Source: Marinobacterium iners
GTDB lineage: Bacteria > Pseudomonadota > Gammaproteobacteria > Pseudomonadales > Balneatricaceae
Direction: 5' to 3'
Assembly (NCBI RefSeq): GCF_017310015.1
Contig: NZ_CP022297.1
Coordinates: forward strand, 3,348,001-3,412,000
Length of the DNA stretch: 64,000 nt
In this document: positions 32,319 to 39,967 of the stretch, piece after piece
How the letters are laid out: each line of letters begins with the position of its first letter
Numbering within the stretch: position 1 is the stretch's first letter
Program-made: the position numbers and the translations under genes
The notes under the pieces: model-generated
What the model was told of the DNA's origin: nothing
The model's database searches: none
What the model saw: only the letters and a program-made list of their open reading frames with translations

Positions 32319-33287
32319 TTATGCCCGCTCGTGCATGAAGGATACCACCTGATCCAACCCTTCGGCGCCCAGCGCCAACATCACCAGCCGGTCGACGCCG
32401 AGGGCGACACCGGCACAGTCCGGCAGTCCGGTTTCCAGCGCCTGTACCAGTCGCAGCTCCAGTGGTCGCTGTGGTAGCCCCAGCGCCGCACGCTGCTGCC
32501 GGTCAGCCTGCAGGCGTCGCGCCTGTTCAGCCGCATCGGTCAACTCATGGTAGCCGTTGGCCAGTTCGATGCCGTTGACGAACAGCTCAAAGCGGGCGGC
32601 CACCCGGCGCCCCTGCTCATCCTCGCGCACCTGCGCCAGCGCCGCCATGGAGGCCGGATAGCTGTGGATAAACACGGCACCCTGCAATCGCGGCTCCAGC
32701 ACGTGGGACATCAGCAAGTTCAGCCAGGTGTCGCGATCATCGTCCTCGAAAGGCGCATCCACGTGCTCACGGCAGATCCGCTGCAACTGTTCCAGACTGG
32801 CCGTATGTGGATCCAGCCCCAGCTCGGACTCGAACAGCCGGGCATAGCTTAGATAGCTCACTTCAAGATCGGGTATCACCGAGCGCAGCAGAGCGTCCAC
32901 TTCCGCCATCAACTGGCGATCATCAAACCCCAGACGATACCATTCCAGCATGGTGAACTCGGGGTTGTGGCGCCGCCCAGACTCTCCGTTACGAAACACT
33001 TTGGCCATCGAATAGATATCACCACTGCCCGCGGCGAGCAGCCGCTTCATGGCGTATTCAGGCGAAGTTTGCAAATAAAGCCGTTCATCCTCGATTCCCG
33101 GCTGAAAGCCGAAACTGACCTCAAGACTGTCGATAAAAGGGTCACTGACCGCACAATGAGACAGTACCGGAGTTTCAACTTCCAGTACGTTGCGCTCGGC
33201 AAAGAAATGACGAATCCGTTCCAGCACTTTGGCTCGGGCACGCAGATTGTGAATCGGGGCGCTGGGACGCCAGAATGACTCTTGCAT
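32319..33287 (-). CDS. epmA: EF-P--(R)-beta-lysine ligase (GenX/PoxA)
   Basis: 322 aa from the ATG giving MQESFWRPS, matching E. coli EpmA (325). It is a class II lysyl-tRNA-synthetase catalytic core without the anticodon domain: FFAERNVLEVETPVLS (motif 1), FRNGESGRRHNPEFTMLEWYR (motif 2) and GVALGVDRLVMLALG (motif 3). EpmA attaches (R)-beta-lysine to Lys34 of EF-P, whose gene lies upstream on the same strand; epmB, which makes beta-lysine, is just beyond it. Between efp and epmA lie a terminator hairpin and a palindromic element, so epmA may be only partly co-expressed with efp. Confidence 0.96.
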   Translation of the reverse strand: MQESFWRPSAPIHNLRARAKVLERIRHFFAERNVLEVETPVLSHCAVSDPFIDSLEVSFGFQPGIEDERLYLQTSPEYAMKRLLAAGSGDIYSMAKVFRNGESGRRHNPEFTMLEWYRLGFDDRQLMAEVDALLRSVIPDLEVSYLSYARLFESELGLDPHTASLEQLQRICREHVDAPFEDDDRDTWLNLLMSHVLEPRLQGAVFIHSYPASMAALAQVREDEQGRRVAARFELFVNGIELANGYHELTDAAEQARRLQADRQQRAALGLPQRPLELRLVQALETGLPDCAGVALGVDRLVMLALGAEGLDQVVSFMHERA

Positions 33288-33297
33288 CGGAATTTTG

Positions 33298-33328
33298 CTC
33301 AAAAACAAGAACGGCAGCCGAAGCTGCC
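33298..33328 (-). terminator. UUCG-loop terminator between efp and epmA
   Basis: On the minus strand: GGCAGC-TTCG-GCTGCC, a 6-bp stem with the stable UUCG tetraloop, then GTTCTTGTTTTT. It ends about 11 nt before the epmA start, so it either terminates efp transcripts or attenuates epmA. Confidence 0.6.
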
Positions 33329-33355
33329 ATTTCATAAGCGAGCGGATGCCGGTGA

Positions 33356-33433
33356 AGGTTTACGGACACGCCATGAATACATCCCTGTAGGCTTGACTGC
33401 GGCCATCCTTGGCCGCAGACAGTCCGTAAACCT
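33356..33433. repeat. 78-bp palindromic intergenic element
   Basis: The ends are a perfect 12-bp inverted repeat (AGGTTTACGGAC / GTCCGTAAACCT). Inside is a second perfect hairpin, CTGCGGCCA-TCCT-TGGCCGCAG, preceded by CATCCCTGTAGGCTTGA. This looks like one of the REP/MITE-like intergenic palindromes that recur in marine gammaproteobacteria. Only one copy is in this window, so repetition is inferred. It encodes no protein and sits between efp and epmA. Confidence 0.65.
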
Positions 33434-33456
33434 CCTCCGGCTCCACTTCAGCAGAA

Positions 33457-34023
33457 TCAGTTGGCGCGGCTGACGTACTCGCCGGTACGGGTATCGATGC
33501 GCAGCACTTCACCACGTTCGATAAACAGCGGTACACGTACCACGGCGCCGGTGCTCAGAGTAGCAGGCTTGGAGCCACCCTGGGCGGTGTCGCCTTTCAG
33601 GCCCGGATCAGTCTCAACCACTTCCAGTTCAACAAAGTTCGGTGGTGTTACGCTGATCGGGTTGTTGTTCCACAGCGTGATGATGCTCTTGTCCTGTTCC
33701 TTCAGCCACTTGGCCGCATCGCCAACCGCATTCTGATCAGCCGCGAACTGCTCAAAAGAGCTTGGATCCATGAAATGCCACATTTCGCCATCGTTGTAGA
33801 GGTACTCCATATCCAGATCCATCACATCAGCACTTTCAACCGATTCGTTGGACTTGAAGGTACGCTCCCAGATACGGCCGGTCAGCAGGTTACGCAGACG
33901 CACGCGAGTAAACGCCTGCCCCTTGCCCGGCTTTACGAATTCGACATCGACCATGCTGCAGGGGTCGCCGTCGATCATCACTTTCATGCCGTTTTTGAAC
34001 TGGTTGCTGGAGTAATTAGCCAT
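33457..34023 (-). CDS. efp: Translation elongation factor P
   Basis: 188 aa, the standard length. The three beta-barrel domains are intact. The modified residue is Lys34 in the loop VKPGKGQAF, the EpmA/EpmB-type site (Lys rather than the Arg used by EarP systems). EF-P relieves ribosome stalling at polyproline stretches. It is divergent from epmB (about 136 nt between) and upstream of epmA on the same strand, giving the complete modification set in 2.9 kb. Confidence 0.98.
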   Translation of the reverse strand: MANYSSNQFKNGMKVMIDGDPCSMVDVEFVKPGKGQAFTRVRLRNLLTGRIWERTFKSNESVESADVMDLDMEYLYNDGEMWHFMDPSSFEQFAADQNAVGDAAKWLKEQDKSIITLWNNNPISVTPPNFVELEVVETDPGLKGDTAQGGSKPATLSTGAVVRVPLFIERGEVLRIDTRTGEYVSRAN

Positions 34024-34159
34024 AAATTGAAGGTTCCGCGTCTTGGATTCCAGAGCAGGCTACATTCTTCTGAAAGGCAGCCCGATAAATTGACAGCCAT
34101 TCTACTGCAAAGGAGAATGCAGGCCAATTTATCCTGCTCACCCTGCACCGGCACTTTTG

Positions 34160-35182
34160 ATGAACCTGCTCTACCCCACTGCCTCTGACTGGCAGACCGA
34201 ACTGCGCCAGTGTATTGAAGACCCGGCTGAACTGCTGGAGTTGCTGGAACTGCCCGCAATCCTGCTTGAGGGTGCCCTGTCTGCCAACCGCGAGTTTGCA
34301 CTGCGCGTGCCTCGTCCGTGGCTAAGCCGCATCCGCAAGGGCGACCCGAACGATCCGTTATTGCGTCAGATTTTGCCGCTGGCGGATGAGCTGTTACAGG
34401 TGCCCGGCTTCAACACCGACCCGCTGGCCGAGGCCGATGCCAACCACACCAGCGGTCTGATCCATAAATATACCGACCGGGTACTGCTGATCCTGTCCGG
34501 TGCCTGTGCCATTAATTGTCGTTACTGCTTCCGACGCCACTTCCCTTACGCCGACAACCAGCTGGGGCCGCGCCAGTGGCAGGCAGTGCTGGACTACCTG
34601 CATCAACACACCCAGGTCAGTGAAGTGATTTTTTCCGGTGGCGACCCGCTTGCCACACCGGACAATCGACTGCAGCGGATGCTAAGCGATTTGGGTGAAG
34701 TGCCCCATCTTCAGCGTGTACGCATCCACTCTCGCCTTCCGGTGGTCATCCCGCAGCGAGTGACAGACACCTTGATCAGCGCATTGACCTCCTCACGTCT
34801 GCAGCCGGTACTGGTACTACACGTCAATCATCCTCAGGAGATTGACGCAGATGTGATCAAGGCATGCGTGCGCCTGAAGCAGGCCGGCATCACGTTGCTT
34901 AATCAGGCGGTACTGCTGCGTGATATCAATGACAACAAATCTGTACAAAAAACACTCAGCGAGACATTGTTCTCCTGTGGGGTCCTGCCCTATTATCTGT
35001 TCGTACTGGACGCGGTCGCGGGTGCTGCACATTTTGACGTTGATGACCGACAGGCCCAGCGACTGGTAGGGGAATTGCAGTCGGAGCTGCCTGGTTACCT
35101 CGTGCCTCGGCTGGCGCGCGAGATTCCCGGGCGTCCATCCAAGACACTGCTGTTGCCATTACAGCCAGGGCAGGTTGACTGA
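34160..35182 (+). CDS. epmB: L-lysine 2,3-aminomutase for EF-P (radical SAM)
   Basis: 340 aa; the ATG directly follows a TTG that could also initiate. The radical SAM motif CxxxCxxC is in GACAINCRYCFRRHFPY, followed by VIFSGGDPLATPD and LQRVRIHSRLPVVIP, all typical of lysine 2,3-aminomutases. EpmB turns (S)-alpha-lysine into (R)-beta-lysine, the EpmA substrate. Length matches E. coli YjeK (342). It is divergent from efp, with the shared intergenic region as the likely promoter for both. The next gene, a lipoprotein, starts about 90 nt downstream. Confidence 0.95.
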   Translation: MNLLYPTASDWQTELRQCIEDPAELLELLELPAILLEGALSANREFALRVPRPWLSRIRKGDPNDPLLRQILPLADELLQVPGFNTDPLAEADANHTSGLIHKYTDRVLLILSGACAINCRYCFRRHFPYADNQLGPRQWQAVLDYLHQHTQVSEVIFSGGDPLATPDNRLQRMLSDLGEVPHLQRVRIHSRLPVVIPQRVTDTLISALTSSRLQPVLVLHVNHPQEIDADVIKACVRLKQAGITLLNQAVLLRDINDNKSVQKTLSETLFSCGVLPYYLFVLDAVAGAAHFDVDDRQAQRLVGELQSELPGYLVPRLAREIPGRPSKTLLLPLQPGQVD

Positions 35183-35270
35183 ACGCGTTGCTCAGCCGAT
35201 GTTCAGATGTAAAGCTGCACTTTTGCCCACAGAATTAAAAATGAGGATCATCAACTCCATGGAGACCTGC

Positions 35271-35801
35271 ATGACCATACCTTCAGCCCGTCAGGTGATT
35301 CGACTGGGCAGCCTGGCACTGACGGCAGCACTGCTCAGTGCCTGCGCCCAAAAGAAGCCTGAACCGGTTGCACAGCCCAAACAAGCCCCTGTGCTCAAGC
35401 CGGTATTGATGATCAGCGACCACCGTGCCGGTGGCAGCAGTGATGCACATATCAGCTTTATCAACGGTACGGACAAGACACTGCAGTACGTGATGTTCAA
35501 AACCACCGCCTTTACCCACAGCGGTCAACGTGTGAACTCGAAAAAAAGTGGTCGTCCCGACACATGGCTTCGTGTTGCCGGCCCCTTTGCGCCGGGCGAG
35601 CACAGTGGTGACAAAGTCTGGAAACAGGTCTGGCAGCATCGTGACCTGGGCTGTTTTCGGATTGAAGGTGCCGAGCTGATCTATGCCGAAGACCAGAGCG
35701 TGGAATACCATGCCACTGACCGTTTTGCCCTGCTCAACGGCAGCGAGCTGCGCAACAGCAACTGCGGCAACAACCTCACGGCCGAACGCACTGTACGCTA
35801 G
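35271..35801 (+). CDS. Putative lipoprotein, function unknown
   Basis: 176 aa from the ATG giving MTIPSARQVIRLG, with GGAG six nt before it; in-frame upstream starts reach back into epmB and are rejected. The signal peptide ends in lipobox LLSAC (Cys25), followed by a short Pro/Lys linker. The mature domain looks beta-rich: HISFINGTDKTLQYVMFKTTAF resembles an Ig-like strand pattern in which a protein comments on relative terms, and two Cys near the C-terminal half could pair. I recognise no family. It follows epmB on the same strand and is convergent with the DUF1820 gene. Confidence 0.78.
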   Translation: MTIPSARQVIRLGSLALTAALLSACAQKKPEPVAQPKQAPVLKPVLMISDHRAGGSSDAHISFINGTDKTLQYVMFKTTAFTHSGQRVNSKKSGRPDTWLRVAGPFAPGEHSGDKVWKQVWQHRDLGCFRIEGAELIYAEDQSVEYHATDRFALLNGSELRNSNCGNNLTAERTVR

Positions 35802-35818
35802 GCACACTGACGCTACGA

Positions 35819-36142
35819 TTATTTGTCACGTTTGGGAGGAGCCAAAGGGAAAGCCGCCACATTCCCTTTGGCCTCACTGATGCGCGCAACGCCTTCGCTG
35901 CGAACCTCATCAATACGAATGATGGCCTGCATCGGCACATAGCAGGTATTTACATCAGCAAACTCCTGCTTCAGTTTTTCTTCACTGGGATCGACCAGCA
36001 ACTCTGAACGATTGCCGAAAACAAACTCTTCCAACTGAATGAACCCCCACATGTCGCTTTGATAGACATGTCGGACGTAAACCTCGTACACCTTGTCCTG
36101 ATTGACGAAACTGACACGATAAAGACGTTCTTCATTGGCCAT
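35819..36142 (-). CDS. DUF1820 family protein
   Basis: 107 aa from the ATG giving MANEERLYRVSF; an ATG 19 codons upstream has no family-like sequence after it. Conserved features are YRVSFVNQDKVYEVYVRHVYQSDMWGFIQLEEFVFG and SEEKLKQEFADV, typical of this small cytoplasmic family of gammaproteobacteria. No function has been assigned to my knowledge. The gene is single, convergent with the lipoprotein gene and divergent from miaB. Confidence 0.88.
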   Translation of the reverse strand: MANEERLYRVSFVNQDKVYEVYVRHVYQSDMWGFIQLEEFVFGNRSELLVDPSEEKLKQEFADVNTCYVPMQAIIRIDEVRSEGVARISEAKGNVAAFPLAPPKRDK

Positions 36143-36257
36143 GGCCCGACTCACTCCGACATAAACTTCGTTGCTGCGGCGATTATGGGGGCAGCCCAAA
36201 GAAAAACAAGGCTGAGCATTTTTTGATCAGTTTGTAGCCGACAACGCCCCCCTTGGG

Positions 36258-36263
36258 TATAAT
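36258..36263 (+). promoter_or_regulatory. -10 box of the probable miaB promoter
   Basis: A perfect TATAAT in GGGTATAATTCG lies 55 nt before the miaB ATG. The -35 region is poor (no TTGACA-like hexamer at 16-18 bp). It probably drives the miaB-phoH-ybeY-corC-lnt cluster. Confidence 0.5.
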
Positions 36264-36317
36264 TCGCGGTCCTCTTTCGAGGCCCTTTTTATTTTCACGA
36301 CGCAACACAGGTGATTC

Positions 36318-37661
36318 ATGGCCAAAAAGCTGTTTATCAAGACACATGGCTGTCAGATGAACGAATACGACTCCTCCCGCATGGCAGACTTGCTGGGCGA
36401 GAGCCACGCGCTGGAGTTGACGGACAATCCGGACGAAGCGGATGTCCTGCTGCTGAACACCTGCTCAATCCGTGAGAAGGCGCAGGACAAGGTGTTCCAC
36501 CAGCTGGGGCGCTGGCGCAAACTGAAGCAGAACAAGCCTGACCTGATGATCGGTGTCGGTGGCTGTGTTGCATCTCAGGAAGGGTCCGCAATTCTGGAAC
36601 GCGCGCCCTATGTCGACATGATTTTCGGACCGCAGACCCTGCACCGCCTGCCGGAAATGATTACCGAAAGCCGCAAGGGCAGTGTTGGTATCGTGGATGT
36701 CAGCTTCCCCGAGATCGAGAAATTTGACCACCTGCCGGCTCCCAAGGTGGAAGGCGCCGAAGCGTTTGTGTCCGTAATGGAAGGCTGCAGCAAGTACTGC
36801 ACTTTCTGTGTGGTGCCTTACACCCGCGGCGAAGAGGTCAGTCGTCCGCTGGATGATGTCCTGGCTGAATGTGTCGAACTGGCGGAACAGGGCGTACGCG
36901 AAGTCAACCTGCTGGGGCAGAACGTGAACGCCTATCGCGGCGCTACCCATGACGGCGACAGCGCCGACCTGGCTGAGCTGATCCGCTGCGTGGCGGCCAT
37001 CGACGGCATCGACCGCATCCGCTTCACCACCTCGCACCCGGTAGAGTTCAGCGACAGCCTGATCGATGTCTATGCGGAAGTACCCGAGCTCGTGAGTCAT
37101 CTGCACTTGCCGGTACAGAGTGGCTCCGACCGTATTCTGATGGCTATGAAACGCGGTCACACGGTACTGGAGTACAAGTCCAAACTGCGCCGCATCAAGA
37201 AATTGCGTCCGGACATCAGTTTCTCCTCCGACTTCATCATCGGCTTCCCCAACGAGACCGAGGCCGATTTTGAAGCCACCATGAACTTGATCGCCGAGAT
37301 CGGCTTTGACGCCTCGTTCAGCTTTATCTACAGCCGACGCCCGGGCACTCCGGCCGCCGATCTGCCGGACAACGTGGACGAAGAAACCAAGAAGCAGCGT
37401 CTGAAGATCCTGCAGGACCGCATCACTGCGCAGGCGTTTCAGATCAGCCGACACATGGTGGGCACTACGCAACGCATTCTGGTCAACGGCTATTCCAAAA
37501 AAGACCCAGGGCAGTTGTCTGGCCGCACCGAGAACAACCGAGTGGTCAACTTCCGCTGTGACAACCCTGACCTGATCGGCCACTTTGCCGATGTACGTAT
37601 CGCTCAGGCCTACGCCAACTCCCTGCTGGGTGAGCTGGTCAGCTCCGAGCTTGATCACTGA
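36318..37661 (+). CDS. miaB: tRNA-2-methylthio-N6-dimethylallyladenosine synthase
   Basis: 447 aa. The N-terminal MTTase domain has its three cluster Cys in THGCQMNEYD, LNTCSIRE and GVGGCVAS. The radical SAM motif is MEGCSKYCTFCVVPYTRGEE. A C-terminal TRAM domain closes the protein. MiaB adds a methylthio group to i6A37 of tRNAs reading U-starting codons. It heads a five-gene cluster conserved in gammaproteobacteria; the next gene begins 20 nt after its stop. Confidence 0.97.
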   Translation: MAKKLFIKTHGCQMNEYDSSRMADLLGESHALELTDNPDEADVLLLNTCSIREKAQDKVFHQLGRWRKLKQNKPDLMIGVGGCVASQEGSAILERAPYVDMIFGPQTLHRLPEMITESRKGSVGIVDVSFPEIEKFDHLPAPKVEGAEAFVSVMEGCSKYCTFCVVPYTRGEEVSRPLDDVLAECVELAEQGVREVNLLGQNVNAYRGATHDGDSADLAELIRCVAAIDGIDRIRFTTSHPVEFSDSLIDVYAEVPELVSHLHLPVQSGSDRILMAMKRGHTVLEYKSKLRRIKKLRPDISFSSDFIIGFPNETEADFEATMNLIAEIGFDASFSFIYSRRPGTPAADLPDNVDEETKKQRLKILQDRITAQAFQISRHMVGTTQRILVNGYSKKDPGQLSGRTENNRVVNFRCDNPDLIGHFADVRIAQAYANSLLGELVSSELDH

Positions 37662-37681
37662 TTTTTCCCGAGGAGCATTTT

Positions 37682-38671
37682 TTGACCCCGACCCAATCCG
37701 TCACCCTGCTGCTGGAACCCAATAACCCGGCAGCCCTGCTCACTCTGTGCGGCCAGTTTGATGCTCACCTCAAACTGTTTGAGGAACGCACCGGCGTCGA
37801 GATCCGCAACCGTGGCAACCGTTTTCAGCTGGTCGGTCAGCCGACTCAGGTCAAGGCATTGACCGCACTGCTGGAGCAGATTTATCAGCAGATTCTGGGT
37901 GGCGCCGATCTGTCTCCCGAACAGATCCACCTGCAACTGCAGGGCAGTGGTCTGGATCAGCCCAAGCGCGACAAGGCCGAAACTGAAGCGGAAAAACGCT
38001 ACGCCATTCGTACCCGCAAGGTATTGATCCGTCCACGCGGCGGCAATCAGCAGGACTATGTGCAGCGCATCCGCACCCACGATATAAACTTCGGCATCGG
38101 CCCGGCCGGCACCGGCAAGACCTACCTGGCCGTGGCCTGTGCCGTGGAAGCACTGGAGCGTGAAGAAGTCAGTCGCATCCTGCTGGTGCGCCCAGCGGTC
38201 GAAGCCGGTGAAAAACTGGGTTTCCTGCCCGGCGACCTGAGCCAGAAGGTTGACCCCTATCTTCGACCGCTCTATGACGCGCTGTATGAGATGATGGGGT
38301 TCGAAAAGGTTGCCAAGCTGATCGAGCGCAACGTGATCGAGGTTGCACCGCTGGCTTACATGCGTGGTCGCACACTGAACGGCTCGTTCGTGATTCTGGA
38401 CGAAGCCCAGAACACCACCCGGGAACAGATGAAAATGTTCCTGACCCGTATCGGCTTCGGTTCCACTGCGGTGATCACCGGCGACAAGACCCAGATCGAC
38501 CTGCCCAAGGGCACCCGCTCGGGTCTGCTGCATGCGATGGAGGTACTGGATGGCGTAAAAGAGATCGGCTTTACCCATTTCGGTTCGAAGGATGTGGTAC
38601 GCCATCCGCTGGTACAGCATATTGTTGAAGCCTATGAACGGTATGAGAGCGCACAGGAGCAGGACAATTGA
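37682..38671 (+). CDS. ybeZ: PhoH-like ATPase (YbeZ)
   Basis: 329 aa with a TTG start, supported by GAGGAG seven nt upstream and by the position right after miaB. The P-loop is GPAGTGKTYLAVACAV and the Walker B is FVILDEAQNTT. An N-terminal KH-like segment precedes the ATPase domain. YbeZ is found with the endoribonuclease YbeY across bacteria and is linked to ribosome/RNA maintenance. Its stop overlaps the ybeY TTG start by 4 nt. Confidence 0.95.
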   Translation: MTPTQSVTLLLEPNNPAALLTLCGQFDAHLKLFEERTGVEIRNRGNRFQLVGQPTQVKALTALLEQIYQQILGGADLSPEQIHLQLQGSGLDQPKRDKAETEAEKRYAIRTRKVLIRPRGGNQQDYVQRIRTHDINFGIGPAGTGKTYLAVACAVEALEREEVSRILLVRPAVEAGEKLGFLPGDLSQKVDPYLRPLYDALYEMMGFEKVAKLIERNVIEVAPLAYMRGRTLNGSFVILDEAQNTTREQMKMFLTRIGFGSTAVITGDKTQIDLPKGTRSGLLHAMEVLDGVKEIGFTHFGSKDVVRHPLVQHIVEAYERYESAQEQDN

Positions 38672-39132
38672 GCACACAGATTGATCTGCAGATTGCATGT
38701 GATGCACCCGACCTACCCTCCGAAGCCGACTTTGCACGCTGGGTGGAAACGGTTCTGAAGCAGCAGAAATCCGAAGGCGAAGTGTGCATCCGCGTGGTAA
38801 GCCCAGAGGAAAGTCGAGAGCTGAACCGCGACTACCGCGGCAAGGATGCACCGACCAATGTCCTCTCATTTCCGTTTGAAGTTCCAGCCGGAATTCCGGT
38901 CACGCTACTGGGTGATCTGGTGATCTGCGCCGAAGTGGTGGCCCAGGAGGCGGAAGAGCAACACAAGGCCCTGCAGGACCATTGGGCACACATGGTTGTG
39001 CACGGAGCCTTGCATCTGCTCGGATTCGATCATATAAATGACGACGAAGCCGAGGAGATGGAGGCGCTGGAACGCGCCCTGCTGGCCCGGCTGGATATAG
39101 CCGACCCCTATGCATTCAGAGGACCAGTATGA
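38668..39132 (+). CDS. ybeY: Endoribonuclease YbeY (16S rRNA maturation)
   Basis: 154 aa with a TTG start in the overlap with the ybeZ stop. The zinc-binding signature HGxLHLxGxDH is present as HGALHLLGFDH, followed by DEAEEME. YbeY is a single-strand-specific RNase needed for 16S rRNA 3' processing and ribosome quality control. The stop overlaps the corC ATG by 4 nt, so the three genes are translationally coupled. Confidence 0.96.
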   Translation: MSTQIDLQIACDAPDLPSEADFARWVETVLKQQKSEGEVCIRVVSPEESRELNRDYRGKDAPTNVLSFPFEVPAGIPVTLLGDLVICAEVVAQEAEEQHKALQDHWAHMVVHGALHLLGFDHINDDEAEEMEALERALLARLDIADPYAFRGPV

Positions 39133-39965
39133 GCGAAGACCGATCGAGCGGCACGTCAAAAAGCTGGCTGGAAAAACTGGCCCAGGCCTTTTCTGACGAG
39201 CCCCGCAGCCGAGAGGATGTCCGCGAAATTCTGCAGCAGGCCTGCGAATCCGGGATTCTGGACAACGATGCTCATGGCATCATCGAAGGCGCCATTCAGG
39301 TCACCGAAATGCAGGTGCGGGATGTGATGATTCCGCGCTCACAAATGACCATGGTGCAGGTCAACCAGACACCACGCGAGTTTTTGCCGGTGATCATCTC
39401 CAGCGCCCACTCCCGCTTTCCTGTCTGCGGCGAGAATCCCGACGAGGTGCTTGGCATTTTGCTGGCCAAAGACCTGCTGCCTTACATGCTTGAAGGGACG
39501 CTTGATCAGTTCGACATCCGCCAGTGCCTGCGCAAGGCCACATTCATCCCTGAAAGCAAGCGCCTCAATGTATTGCTCAACGAGTTCCGCGGCACCCGCA
39601 ATCATATGGCGATCGTGGTGGACGAATATGGCGGCATCGCCGGGCTGATCACAATCGAGGATGTGCTGGAGCAGATTGTTGGCGAGATCGAAGACGAGCA
39701 TGACGCCGAGGAAGATGACGGCAACATCAAACCGTTCGACGATAATGGCTACCTGGTCAAGGCACTGACACCCATCGAGGATTTCAACGCCTATTTTGAC
39801 GTCGGCTTCTCCGATGACGAATTTGACACCATTGGCGGCATCGTCACTCAACACTTCGGACACCTGCCGGCCAAGGATGAAAGCATTGTCATCGAAGGTT
39901 TCAACTTCAAAGTGCTGTCGGCCGACAACCGACGCCTGCGCCTGTTGCAGGTTACCCGCACCTGA
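39129..39965 (+). CDS. corC: CorC/YbeX CBS-domain protein
   Basis: 278 aa. A pair of CBS domains lies at about 65-195, with MIPRSQMTMV, SRFPVCGENPDEVLGIL and MAIVVDEYGGIAGLITIEDVLEQIVGEI in order, and a C-terminal CorC_HlyC transporter-associated domain follows. It has no membrane segment, unlike related hemolysin C proteins. It is associated with Mg2+/Co2+ efflux and, in recent work, with ribosome metabolism. It lies between ybeY and lnt in the conserved order. Confidence 0.94.
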   Translation: MSEDRSSGTSKSWLEKLAQAFSDEPRSREDVREILQQACESGILDNDAHGIIEGAIQVTEMQVRDVMIPRSQMTMVQVNQTPREFLPVIISSAHSRFPVCGENPDEVLGILLAKDLLPYMLEGTLDQFDIRQCLRKATFIPESKRLNVLLNEFRGTRNHMAIVVDEYGGIAGLITIEDVLEQIVGEIEDEHDAEEDDGNIKPFDDNGYLVKALTPIEDFNAYFDVGFSDDEFDTIGGIVTQHFGHLPAKDESIVIEGFNFKVLSADNRRLRLLQVTRT

Positions 39966-39967
39966 GC

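Noticed and set aside
36465..38869. Two long minus-strand frames opposite miaB and phoH/ybeY
   Set aside because: Shadow frames over conserved radical SAM and ATPase genes; no ribosome sites or motifs.
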